Part shown: in pieces, positions 17,920 to 25,648 of the stretch
Numbering within the stretch: the first letter of the stretch is position 1
Layout: every line of letters starts with the position of its first letter
Source: Terriglobus roseus DSM 18391
GTDB taxonomy: Bacteria; Acidobacteriota; Terriglobia; Terriglobales; Acidobacteriaceae
Assembly: GCF_000265425.1 (NCBI RefSeq)
Contig: NC_018014.1
Location: 2,976,001 to 3,040,000 of the forward strand
DNA length: 64,000 nt
Reading direction: 5' to 3'
Notes under the pieces: generated by a model
What the model saw: the letters and a program-made list of their open reading frames with translations, nothing else
The model's database searches: none
Told to the model about the DNA's origin: nothing
Program-made: the position numbers and the translations under genes

Positions 17920-20199
17920 GTGCCGGCTACGACTACTTTTCCAGGTGTCTATCTTGAGCGGTTGCCCAGTGGCGTCCGTTCCATTGCGGGTGTCAGCACT
18001 TCCGTTGCGGCTTTCCTCGGTGAGGCATCGCGCGGAACGGTTGGTGTTGCGACACAGATCTTTAACTTCACCGACTTTACGCGTGAGTTTGGCGGCCTGG
18101 TTAGTAAGTACGATCTTGGCTATGCTGTGCGGCAGTTCTTCATGAACGGCGGCAGCGAGGCTTGGATTGTTCGTGTTGCCGCGAATGCCGTGCAAGCTTC
18201 TGTGCCACTCACCGCGACAGGCGGAGCTACGGTTTTAACGCTAACTGCACTGGATGCGGGTGACTTTGGCAATGGCATCACCGTTACCGTTGACTGGAAG
18301 ACGCCCTCCCCTGGCAGCACATTCAATCTGACTCTGGCCACCGCGGACGGAACATCCGTCGAGAGTTACAGTGGCCTGTCGATGAACTCCCAGGATGCCA
18401 AGTTCGTGGAGAAGGCACTTGCCTCATCCCAACTGGTCAAGGCCACCCGTGCGGCGGGCCTCGCATTTCCAAATCCGGGAACCAGCACCAGCGGTGTGGT
18501 GGCGGATACAACCGCTGCTCTAACGCCGCCCGCGGGCCAACCGCCGCGAACTGATTTGCGCATAGTCGTAGATGGTCTACCTGTCATCACAATATCGCTG
18601 AATGCTGCTGCCGTCAGCGGAGGCATCGGCGCGGTCGCATCGGCGATCCAGACGCAGGTAGTTGGCATCAGCACCAATCCATCCCTGAAGAACTTCACCT
18701 GCAAGCCCAATGGCAGCAATGACCGACTGATTCTTACCTCGGGAACTACCGGTGAGAACAGCAGTGTTATGGTTCTGCAGGGCGCGACGCGCGACGCCGC
18801 AGCGGCGCTGAAGTTAGGCGTGGCAAGCGGCGGAACAGAAGTAGACGGAACCAGCGCATTGCGCCCGAAACCCACGCCTGACCCCGGTGTATTGCGCGGA
18901 GCTGCGATCACCACAGCAACCGCCCTGGACACACTTCCCAAGGCCGATACGCACCAGTTACAACTCGTCCTGGATGGCGGTGTGGCGGACACGGTTGACT
19001 TGATTTCTGGCGGCCTTGCTGCGGGCGCCGACCTGAAGACGAAGTTGCAGGACATGGCGACACGACTGCAGGACGCGGTGCAGGCACTGCGGTCCACGGC
19101 AGCGTATACCGGCTTCACGGCGAAAGTGGATGACTCCGGGGCCAATCCATTGCTTGTCCTGACTTCGGGCACGCGAGGACCGGGATCATCCGTGAGCGTC
19201 CTAGCCGCAGGGGCTGACACGTTCGCGAACACCCTCGGACTTCTGACAGGGATCACTGCGACACCTGGCACAACAAAGGCGCTTGCGGGCGGCAGCGCGC
19301 AGGATGTTTCGCCCTCCACCGTGTACAGCAGCTATGTGCCGAGCGGTACGGCGAGGCAGGGGCTCTCCGCGCTGGAAGAAGTGCAGAGCTTCAACCTGTT
19401 GATCATGCCCGGTATTACGGACTCCGCGACGCTTGCCGATGCCGCTGCATATTGTCAGGCTCGCTCAGCCTTCCTGATTGCCGACGCACCCTTCGATACG
19501 GGTATTCAGCACATGGTCACGGCGATCAGCGGGCCGTCGTTGCCGAAGAGTATCAACGCGGCGGTTTACTATCCGTACTTCTTTATCTCCGACCCACTAA
19601 ATGGCGGCGCGAACAGGCGTATGCCTCCATCAGGTGCCATCGCAGGCATCTACGCGCGCACGGACACCACACGCGGCGTCTGGAAGGCACCTGCAGGCAC
19701 AGACGCTTCCGTTGTCGGCGCTCTCGGTGTGGAGTACACGCTGACAGACTCGCAGAATGGTGCCTTAAATCCGCTCGGTGTGAACTGCATCCGGTCACTG
19801 CCAACCTTTGGCATTGTCAGTTGGGGCGCGCGAACGTTACGCGGTTCGAATGCGGAGGCGAATGAGTACAAGTATGTGCCGGTTAGCCGTACTGCCCTCT
19901 TCATCGAACAGAGTCTTTATCACGGGCTGCAATGGGTGGTCTTCGAACCAAACGACGAAACGCTCTGGTCGCAGATCCGGCTGAATGTTGGTGCGTTCAT
20001 GCAGGGCCTCTTCAAGCAGGGTGCCTTTGCGGGGGTGAGCGCGGACCAGGCTTACTTTGTCGAATGCAGCAGCGAGACCACGACTTCCACTGACCAGAGC
20101 CTTGGCCGCGTGAATGTCATCGTCGGCTTTGCCCCGCTGCGGCCGGCTGAGTTCGTGATCATTCAGCTTCAGCAGATAGCCGGACAGGCAGCGTCGTAA
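17920..20199 (+). CDS. eCIS contractile sheath protein
   Basis: The 759-residue outer sheath that shortens to drive the inner tube out. The N-terminus, TTFPGVYLERLPSGVRSIAGVSTSVAAFLG, is the classic phage/eCIS sheath opening. The C-terminal core has GANRRMPPSGAIAGIYARTD and ends with VNVIVGFAPLRPAEFVII. I choose GTG 17920, with GAGG nine bases upstream, over ATG 17887, because the family starts here. It is longer than a minimal sheath: residues ~200-450 hold two related modules with the shared pattern L-[IV]-LTSGT-x-G-x-x-SSV-x-VL at ~270 and ~412. It is the only sheath gene in the locus and the first gene of the operon. Confidence 0.95.
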   Translation: MPATTTFPGVYLERLPSGVRSIAGVSTSVAAFLGEASRGTVGVATQIFNFTDFTREFGGLVSKYDLGYAVRQFFMNGGSEAWIVRVAANAVQASVPLTATGGATVLTLTALDAGDFGNGITVTVDWKTPSPGSTFNLTLATADGTSVESYSGLSMNSQDAKFVEKALASSQLVKATRAAGLAFPNPGTSTSGVVADTTAALTPPAGQPPRTDLRIVVDGLPVITISLNAAAVSGGIGAVASAIQTQVVGISTNPSLKNFTCKPNGSNDRLILTSGTTGENSSVMVLQGATRDAAAALKLGVASGGTEVDGTSALRPKPTPDPGVLRGAAITTATALDTLPKADTHQLQLVLDGGVADTVDLISGGLAAGADLKTKLQDMATRLQDAVQALRSTAAYTGFTAKVDDSGANPLLVLTSGTRGPGSSVSVLAAGADTFANTLGLLTGITATPGTTKALAGGSAQDVSPSTVYSSYVPSGTARQGLSALEEVQSFNLLIMPGITDSATLADAAAYCQARSAFLIADAPFDTGIQHMVTAISGPSLPKSINAAVYYPYFFISDPLNGGANRRMPPSGAIAGIYARTDTTRGVWKAPAGTDASVVGALGVEYTLTDSQNGALNPLGVNCIRSLPTFGIVSWGARTLRGSNAEANEYKYVPVSRTALFIEQSLYHGLQWVVFEPNDETLWSQIRLNVGAFMQGLFKQGAFAGVSADQAYFVECSSETTTSTDQSLGRVNVIVGFAPLRPAEFVIIQLQQIAGQAAS

Positions 20200-20223
20200 T
20201 CGACGGAAAGGAAGCCGTAAGCC

Positions 20224-20736
20224 ATGGCGCAATTCACAGTAAATCCGGGGCGAGTCGACCCATACAAGAACTTCAAGTTCCGCGTGAAGTGGGACGGACG
20301 GTACGTCGCTGGCATCAGCAAAATCAGTGCGCTCAAGCGCACAACGGAAGTGGTCAAGCATCGAGATGGCAGCGATCTGTCTACGAGCTTCAAGTCGCCG
20401 GGGCGCACGGAGTACGAGGCCGTTACGCTGGAGCGCGGCGTGACCCATGACCTGGAGTTTGATACCTGGGCGCAGAAGGTATGGGACGTCAATGGCGGGC
20501 CCGGTACCGAGGTGTCACTGAAGGATTTCCGCAAGAACATCCGGCTGGAGTTGTTCAACGAGGCTGGCCAGATCGTGATGGCCTATAACCTCTTCCGCTG
20601 CTGGGTTTCGGAATACCAGCCTTGGCCTGACCTGGATGCGAATGCGAATGCCATCGCGATTCAACACATCAAGATCGAAAACGAAGGCTGGGTCCGTGAC
20701 ACGAAGGTGACGGAACCTGCAGAACCCAGCTTCTAA
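20224..20736 (+). CDS. eCIS inner tube protein (T4 gp19-like)
   Basis: A 170-residue tube subunit that stacks as hexameric rings inside the sheath. VDPYKNFKFRVKWDGRYVAG is the conserved N-terminal strand. SPGRTEYEAVTLERGVTHD and FDTWAQKVW are hallmarks of the eCIS/phage tail tube family. It starts 24 bases after the sheath stop with a GGAAAGG ribosome site. Only one tube gene is seen, whereas Afp and PVC loci encode two. Confidence 0.95.
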   Translation: MAQFTVNPGRVDPYKNFKFRVKWDGRYVAGISKISALKRTTEVVKHRDGSDLSTSFKSPGRTEYEAVTLERGVTHDLEFDTWAQKVWDVNGGPGTEVSLKDFRKNIRLELFNEAGQIVMAYNLFRCWVSEYQPWPDLDANANAIAIQHIKIENEGWVRDTKVTEPAEPSF

Positions 20737-20812
20737 TCCGGCCAGGAACTTGACGGAAGCGTAACGGCGCATCCGGAACTCCTTCGGCACGCACGGTACT
20801 ACGGAGGACAAG

Positions 20813-21493
20813 ATGGAAAGCAGCGCCGGCATGGTAGTGCGTGCGTGGGAGGCGGGATCGACTGTGACGGCCTGGCAGCGGCCGGCAGCCCTGCTCTCCG
20901 CGCTGACCGACATTCCGCTTCAACAGACGCTGCGCTTAGGGATCGCACGTCGTGATGCCGCGCTTGTCGCATGGCGCACTGCCCTCTTTGGAGTGCAGTG
21001 GCCCGCCTTCGCGCAGTGCCCCGCATGCAAAACCATGCTGGAGTACGAGCTACCGCAGCGTTCTGCCACGGTCGTAGAGAGCGACGAAGCCCTCGAGATA
21101 GACGTCAGTGGTCTGCACCTGCAGGTTAGGTGGCCGAACTCATTGGATCTGGCGGATGCGGCGGCTTGTCCAGATGCGCGAGAGGGCCGTGCACTGCTGC
21201 TGAAACGCATCCTGCCCGAACCAGTTGCGGAAGATTTTGTCGGCTCTGTGCTGACTGCGATGGCGGATGCGCACAACGGCTTCACAGGCATCGATCTGCA
21301 ATGCCCGGAGTGTGCCGCGCATTGGTCGGAGGTGTTCGAGGCTGGTGAATACTTGTGGCGAGAAGTACGTGCGGCAGGCCGCCGAATCCTGCGGGATGTG
21401 GATGCGCTGGCGCGAGCCTATGGCTGGAGCGAGACGGAAATCCTGAGCCTGAGTGACTTGCGGCGCAACGAATACCTGGCGATGGTTCCATGA
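20813..21493 (+). CDS. T4 gp26/gp51-like baseplate protein with zinc-ribbon cysteines
   Basis: A 226-residue protein with a strong GGAGG ribosome site before ATG 20813. Two CxxC pairs (Cys69/72 in FAQCPACKT and Cys164/167 in LQCPECAAH) probably bind one zinc ion. The C-terminal helix REVRAAGRRILRDVDALARA, then YGWSETEILSLSDLRRNEYL, matches the T4 baseplate hub/chaperone family. In eCIS loci this family regularly sits between tube and cap genes and is thought to help baseplate assembly. Its stop overlaps the next start (ATGA at 21490). Confidence 0.75.
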   Translation: MESSAGMVVRAWEAGSTVTAWQRPAALLSALTDIPLQQTLRLGIARRDAALVAWRTALFGVQWPAFAQCPACKTMLEYELPQRSATVVESDEALEIDVSGLHLQVRWPNSLDLADAAACPDAREGRALLLKRILPEPVAEDFVGSVLTAMADAHNGFTGIDLQCPECAAHWSEVFEAGEYLWREVRAAGRRILRDVDALARAYGWSETEILSLSDLRRNEYLAMVP

Positions 21494-22233
21494 GCGCGGA
21501 CTATCTGGAACTGCTCTTGGGGCGCGCGCGCGGCGAGCTACCCGCTGCAGAACCACGCATCCTGCCATCCATGGCGCCTCCATCCAGCCTGCAATGGGAA
21601 GAGATCAACGAAGAACGTCTGGCTGCGCCCGATCCACACATCGCTACGCAGCGCGCACCAGACCCGACCACGGCTTCAGCGATCGAGACGCGCGAGTTTC
21701 GTGACGGCCACACCCCATTGCGGGATGCGAAGCAGGCGCCCACTGTGAGTGCTCCCGGGCCTTCGCCAAAGCCGTTCCCCGGCCAACTTCTACCGCCGAG
21801 CGACGTCGTTCTATCCAACGTAGATAAGAGCGCTTCAATGGCAGTTACGCCGTTGCCCTCCCATGAGAACGTGACGCCGACACGGGAAGCTGTGAATCCG
21901 ATTTCGCGTCTCGCTACTGCCGACCCCGGAGTGACGCGCCCTGATCCTCCGAAGATGGTGCCACCCACCTTGGGGCCAGCACGACCTCAATCGGCACATC
22001 CGCTGATGCCGCCACGCGAACAGGCTGCCACACCGCAGACAAGGCACTTACCCTCCCCTTTGAACACGCCACGGCCGGAGCCGGTTGCAGCAGCACCAAT
22101 CACCATTCGCATCGATCGTATTGAAGTGCGAACCTCCGCACCAACGTCAACGCAACGGGTGGCACAACCAGAACGCTCTCCAGCAGCGATGCCGCTGGAA
22201 GACTATCTGCGCCGCAAAGGAGCGGGACGATGA
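21490..22233 (+). CDS. Pro/Ala-rich eCIS-associated linker protein, function unknown
   Basis: A 247-residue protein, mostly disordered-looking and rich in Pro, Ala, Thr and Ser. The ends are more ordered: MSADYLELLLGRARG at the start, and near the C-terminus ITIRIDRIEVRTSAP followed by MPLEDYLRRKGAGR. The beta-strand-like IRIxRIEVR plus LxDYLRRR tail is, to my knowledge, a recurring feature of small proteins in eCIS loci, but I know no demonstrated role. It is translationally coupled on both sides (ATGA overlaps at 21490 and 22230). Confidence 0.6.
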   Translation: MSADYLELLLGRARGELPAAEPRILPSMAPPSSLQWEEINEERLAAPDPHIATQRAPDPTTASAIETREFRDGHTPLRDAKQAPTVSAPGPSPKPFPGQLLPPSDVVLSNVDKSASMAVTPLPSHENVTPTREAVNPISRLATADPGVTRPDPPKMVPPTLGPARPQSAHPLMPPREQAATPQTRHLPSPLNTPRPEPVAAAPITIRIDRIEVRTSAPTSTQRVAQPERSPAAMPLEDYLRRKGAGR

Positions 22234-22997
22234 GCACCGCCATGGCCATCGCGGCAGCAGCGCGCGTCGTCGCGCAGTTGATTGATCGGCGTGTCGCCCT
22301 GGAGAACTTCACCGCCTTCCAGTCGATGAAGACCACCGTTCTCTCTCCGGAACAGATCGACGGAACGGACATGTCGGCAACGATCGACGTCCCGCCGCAT
22401 ATCAACATCTTTCCGTATCACGTTGCCATGAATGCTGCATATCGCAATGCCTTCGAGCCGTCGCGCAATGCATTCGGACAGCCGGTGACGACGCCTCCGC
22501 TGGCGCTGGATATCAGCTTCCTGGTCAGCACACACAGCTCTTTGGAACTGTTGCCGGAGATGCTGCTTGGGCTCGCGATGCAGGCGCTCAGTGACGTACC
22601 GCAGTTGACGCGCGAGCGGGTACGCACATTGCTCGCGGTGAATCCGTTGATCGACCCTCCTGATCCTGTACTCGTGGCGCTGCAGCGATCAGGGCTCGCG
22701 GACCAGCTTGAAATTCTGCGGATCGAGCCGCTGAACCTCAACGCGGACGAGATGCAGAAGCTGTGGACTTCCATTCATAGCCGGTGTCGACCATCGTTCT
22801 GCTACCGCATCTCCGCAGTGCTGATTGAATCGGAAATTCTGCGAAGAGTGCGCTGCCCGTGCGCACCTTTGCGACCGCCGTCGTTCAGTCGGTGCGGCCT
22901 TTCATTGATCGCATCGATCCGCCCAATCTGCTCTTCCAGGCGGCCGCCTCGCAGATCGCGCTGGTGGGTGAAGAACTCGTCCAGCCCGGTGCGGTAG
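22230..22997 (+). CDS. eCIS cap/tail terminator, DUF4255 (Pvc16_N) part; frame broken
   Basis: The DUF4255/Pvc16 N-terminal domain caps the sheath-tube end in eCIS particles. Residues 1-~200 look normal: AIAAAARVVAQLIDRRV, then PPHINIFPYHVAMNAAYRN and LALDISFLVSTHSSLELLPEMLLG. After YRISAVLIES (about 22,830) this frame turns into Arg/Cys/Pro-rich nonsense up to its stop at 22997. The expected continuation (SALPVRTFATAVVQ) lies in another frame and forms the next entry. A one-base indel near 22,830-22,858 would explain this. No canonical -1 slippery heptamer is visible there. The cap domain itself is intact. Confidence 0.8.
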   Translation: MSTAMAIAAAARVVAQLIDRRVALENFTAFQSMKTTVLSPEQIDGTDMSATIDVPPHINIFPYHVAMNAAYRNAFEPSRNAFGQPVTTPPLALDISFLVSTHSSLELLPEMLLGLAMQALSDVPQLTRERVRTLLAVNPLIDPPDPVLVALQRSGLADQLEILRIEPLNLNADEMQKLWTSIHSRCRPSFCYRISAVLIESEILRRVRCPCAPLRPPSFSRCGLSLIASIRPICSSRRPPRRSRWWVKNSSSPVR

Positions 22998-23503
22998 CTG
23001 TTTTCAGCAATGGGGCCCGGCGGCCACTTGATGCCGGATCCACGCCTACACGCGCACTGGTAACGCTGCCTGCTGGCCTTTCTGCAGGCATCGTCGGTGT
23101 CGAGCTGGTACGGACCATCGACATCGGCGCCGCGCCATTGAAAGAGGTCAACGAGTCGAACCTTGCCATCTTTCTGCACCGGCCAGTCTTCGCGCTGAAA
23201 GGTGACGGCACACCAGACATCACGCTGAACGCAGGGGTGCTTTCCATCCGTCTGCAACCACCACCCACGACAAAGCAGGAGATACGCCTGCTGCTCAATG
23301 ATCCCGTTCCATCAGCCAGCAGCGCCGGCTTCACGGTTGCGGGAGTGCTGGGAAACATCCCTGCGACCGACCCGGTCACTTTCAAATTGGCTGGCGTGAC
23401 GCCCGGCAGCTACATGGTGCGCGTGCGGGTGGACGGCGCGGAGACGCCGCTGACGCTCGATGGCAATGGGGCCTACACCGGCCCAAAGATTACGGTGGTC
23501 TGA
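22859..23503 (+). CDS. C-terminal Ig-like part of the DUF4255 cap protein, displaced frame
   Basis: A 214-residue frame (GTG 22859) overlapping the preceding one. It continues the DUF4255 protein: VRTFATAVVQSVRPFIDRIDP leads into an IPT/Ig-like beta domain (LVGEELVQPGAVAVFSNGAR, then ALVTLPAGLSAGIVGVELV). In intact relatives this is one polypeptide with the Pvc16_N domain. It has no good ribosome site of its own. It could be made as a separate chain, by frameshifting, or not at all; a sequencing error would restore one gene. Confidence 0.65.
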   Translation: MRTFATAVVQSVRPFIDRIDPPNLLFQAAASQIALVGEELVQPGAVAVFSNGARRPLDAGSTPTRALVTLPAGLSAGIVGVELVRTIDIGAAPLKEVNESNLAIFLHRPVFALKGDGTPDITLNAGVLSIRLQPPPTTKQEIRLLLNDPVPSASSAGFTVAGVLGNIPATDPVTFKLAGVTPGSYMVRVRVDGAETPLTLDGNGAYTGPKITVV

Positions 23504-23507
23504 CCCC

Positions 23508-25370
23508 ATGGCGATCTCCACGGTTCCAACACGCACGGACTGGCGGACCACCGAGTTGGAGCGATCACTTTCGTCTGTCCGGGAGAGAGTTCGCACCCGG
23601 GACACACCCCTGAAGTTGACACCCACGCTGGAACTGCTGTCGGCGATCTTCGAGCTCTCACGCTTTGAATCAGAGGTTCTTCTGCTTTGCGCTGCGGCAG
23701 AACTCGACACGGATGCGGGAAAGGCACTGGCCCAACTCCAGGGCAGCAAATGCGTACACCCTACGTTCGGCCTGGCGCTGTCCTTGCTGGATCAGGCCGC
23801 ATGGGAGGCCGTAGCGCCGCATGCTCCGTTACGCCGGTGGGATCTTCTGACGATGGAAACGGGCTCCACGCTGCTGACCAGTCCGCTGCGTATCGATGAG
23901 CGTGTCTTGCATTTCGTGGTGGGCATCGACAGCTTCGACCCACGCCTGCGTATGTATATGCAGCCTCTACTTGCCGCACCTGACCTCGTGGCCTCACAAC
24001 AGGCAATAGCGATGCGCATGGCTGCACTTTGGCAGACGTCTGCGGAAGCCGTGCAACTGGCAGGACTGGATGGCGGTGCGAAGCGGGCGATTGTGACGCA
24101 CGCGTGCGCAGCGATGGGCTGGCGTGCCTTCGTCTGGAGCGTCGATGCACTGCCGGAGGCGGCGGAACTGGACCGGGTAATGCGTCTCTGGCAAAGAGAG
24201 GCCGCTCTCAGTCGCGCTCTGCTGGTCATGGATGCCGAACGAGTCGATGGTGCGCGCGAACAGATGCAGGTTGAGCGGTTCGTGCGGCAACTTGCATCGC
24301 CGTGCGTAGTGCTGGTGCGGCAGCGTTGGCCTTCGCAGTCAGGACAGCTACTTACACTCGACGTAGTTCGGCCGCTACGGCAAGAGCAACAGGCGATCTG
24401 GCGCAAAGCCACGCTGCCGGAGGTTACTGACGACGAGGTCTCCCGCGTCAGCGCTCACTTCGACTTTGACGCAGATGCCATACGCGTAGCAGCGGCCGCG
24501 TGGCGCAGCGATCCCGGCGTGTCCCTTTGGAGGACTGCGCGGCAGTGCGCTCGCGCAGCCGTCGAGGGACTGGCGCAGACCATCACACCGCGGGCAGGCT
24601 GGGAAGACCTGGTCCTTGACGCCGGCATGAAACAGCGGCTGCGCAGGATTGCCTCGCAGGTTCGGCATCGCTCGCAGGTGTATGACACGTGGCGCATCGG
24701 CGAACGTGGTCCGAACGGACTTGGGATCACCGCACTGTTTGCAGGTCCGAGTGGTACCGGAAAAACGCTTGCAGCCGAGGTCATCGCGCATGAACTGGAA
24801 CTGGACGTCTGCCGCGTCGACCTGAGTCAGCTTGTCAGCAAGTACATCGGAGAGACCGAAAAGAACATCGCGCGCATCTGCGAAGCTGCGGAACAAAGCG
24901 GCGCTGTGCTGCTCTTCGACGAGGCGGACGCACTCTTCGGCAAACGGAGCGAGGTAAAAGACAGCCACGACCGCCACGCGAATATCGAGGTCAGTTACCT
25001 GCTGCAGCGGATGGAGGTCTACCGCGGGCTTGCACTGCTAACCACCAACCTTGCGGAAAATATCGATCCCGCATTTTTGCGGCGCCTGCGCTTCGTCCTC
25101 CACTTCCGCCTGCCCGAAGCGGCGGAGCGCGCGGCAATCTGGCAGCGCATGTTTCCGAGAGAAGTGCCACTGCAAAATGTCGATTTCAACCTGCTTGCCC
25201 GTTTGCAGGTGGCCGGGGGCAATATCCGCAATATCGCCATGACTGCCATGTTCTTGGCGGCGGAGCACGGCACCGGCGTGACCATGCCGCTGCTGCTGGA
25301 AGGCGCGCGCATGGAGTACAGCAAGCTGGAACGAACGCTGCGTGATTCCGAGATCGAGGGCTGGGTATGA
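23508..25370 (+). CDS. eCIS AAA+ ATPase (Afp15/Pvc15-like)
   Basis: A 620-residue ATPase present in nearly all eCIS loci and absent from most phage tails; proposed to help assembly or cargo loading. The N-terminal half (~1-370) is a variable helical region. The AAA+ core has Walker A GPSGTGKT (413-420), Walker B LLFDEAD (D471, E472), and FLRRLRF near 525 as the arginine-finger region. ELELDVCRVDLSQLVSKYIG, then ETEKNI, is typical of this clade. I start at ATG 23508, five bases after the preceding stop, rather than 23460. It overlaps the next gene by ATGA at 25367. Confidence 0.95.
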   Translation: MAISTVPTRTDWRTTELERSLSSVRERVRTRDTPLKLTPTLELLSAIFELSRFESEVLLLCAAAELDTDAGKALAQLQGSKCVHPTFGLALSLLDQAAWEAVAPHAPLRRWDLLTMETGSTLLTSPLRIDERVLHFVVGIDSFDPRLRMYMQPLLAAPDLVASQQAIAMRMAALWQTSAEAVQLAGLDGGAKRAIVTHACAAMGWRAFVWSVDALPEAAELDRVMRLWQREAALSRALLVMDAERVDGAREQMQVERFVRQLASPCVVLVRQRWPSQSGQLLTLDVVRPLRQEQQAIWRKATLPEVTDDEVSRVSAHFDFDADAIRVAAAAWRSDPGVSLWRTARQCARAAVEGLAQTITPRAGWEDLVLDAGMKQRLRRIASQVRHRSQVYDTWRIGERGPNGLGITALFAGPSGTGKTLAAEVIAHELELDVCRVDLSQLVSKYIGETEKNIARICEAAEQSGAVLLFDEADALFGKRSEVKDSHDRHANIEVSYLLQRMEVYRGLALLTTNLAENIDPAFLRRLRFVLHFRLPEAAERAAIWQRMFPREVPLQNVDFNLLARLQVAGGNIRNIAMTAMFLAAEHGTGVTMPLLLEGARMEYSKLERTLRDSEIEGWV

Positions 25371-25648
25371 GAGCGCCTGCGCCCCCGTTCGAACTCAGCA
25401 TCGGCGACCTTGTTCTGGAAGGCATGACGCCAGGTGCTCGGCAGGTGTGCGCTGCGGCGTTTTCCGCAGAGTTCGAACTGATCGTCCTGAACCGGGGCAC
25501 TGCAAGCTTTGCGAAGCAGGATCATTCGGAATGGCAACTGCCGACGTTGACACTGCCGGCGCACACCGGCGACCAGCCGCGTCGCGTGGGAAGGGCTTTG
25601 GCAGTGGCGCTGTATGAGGCATTGCATTACGCCGGGGAGGGCCGATGA
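25367..25648 (+). CDS. Small eCIS-locus protein, unknown
   Basis: A 93-residue protein coupled at both ends by ATGA overlaps (25367 and 25645), so it is almost certainly expressed with its neighbours. A beta-rich pattern is visible (FELSIGDLVLEGM, then FELIVLNRG) with a C-terminal helix RRVGRALAVALYEALHYA. I do not recognise a family. Its place between the ATPase and the giant DUF4157 protein suggests a chaperone or adaptor for loading, but this is position-based inference only. Confidence 0.6.
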   Translation: MRAPAPPFELSIGDLVLEGMTPGARQVCAAAFSAEFELIVLNRGTASFAKQDHSEWQLPTLTLPAHTGDQPRRVGRALAVALYEALHYAGEGR

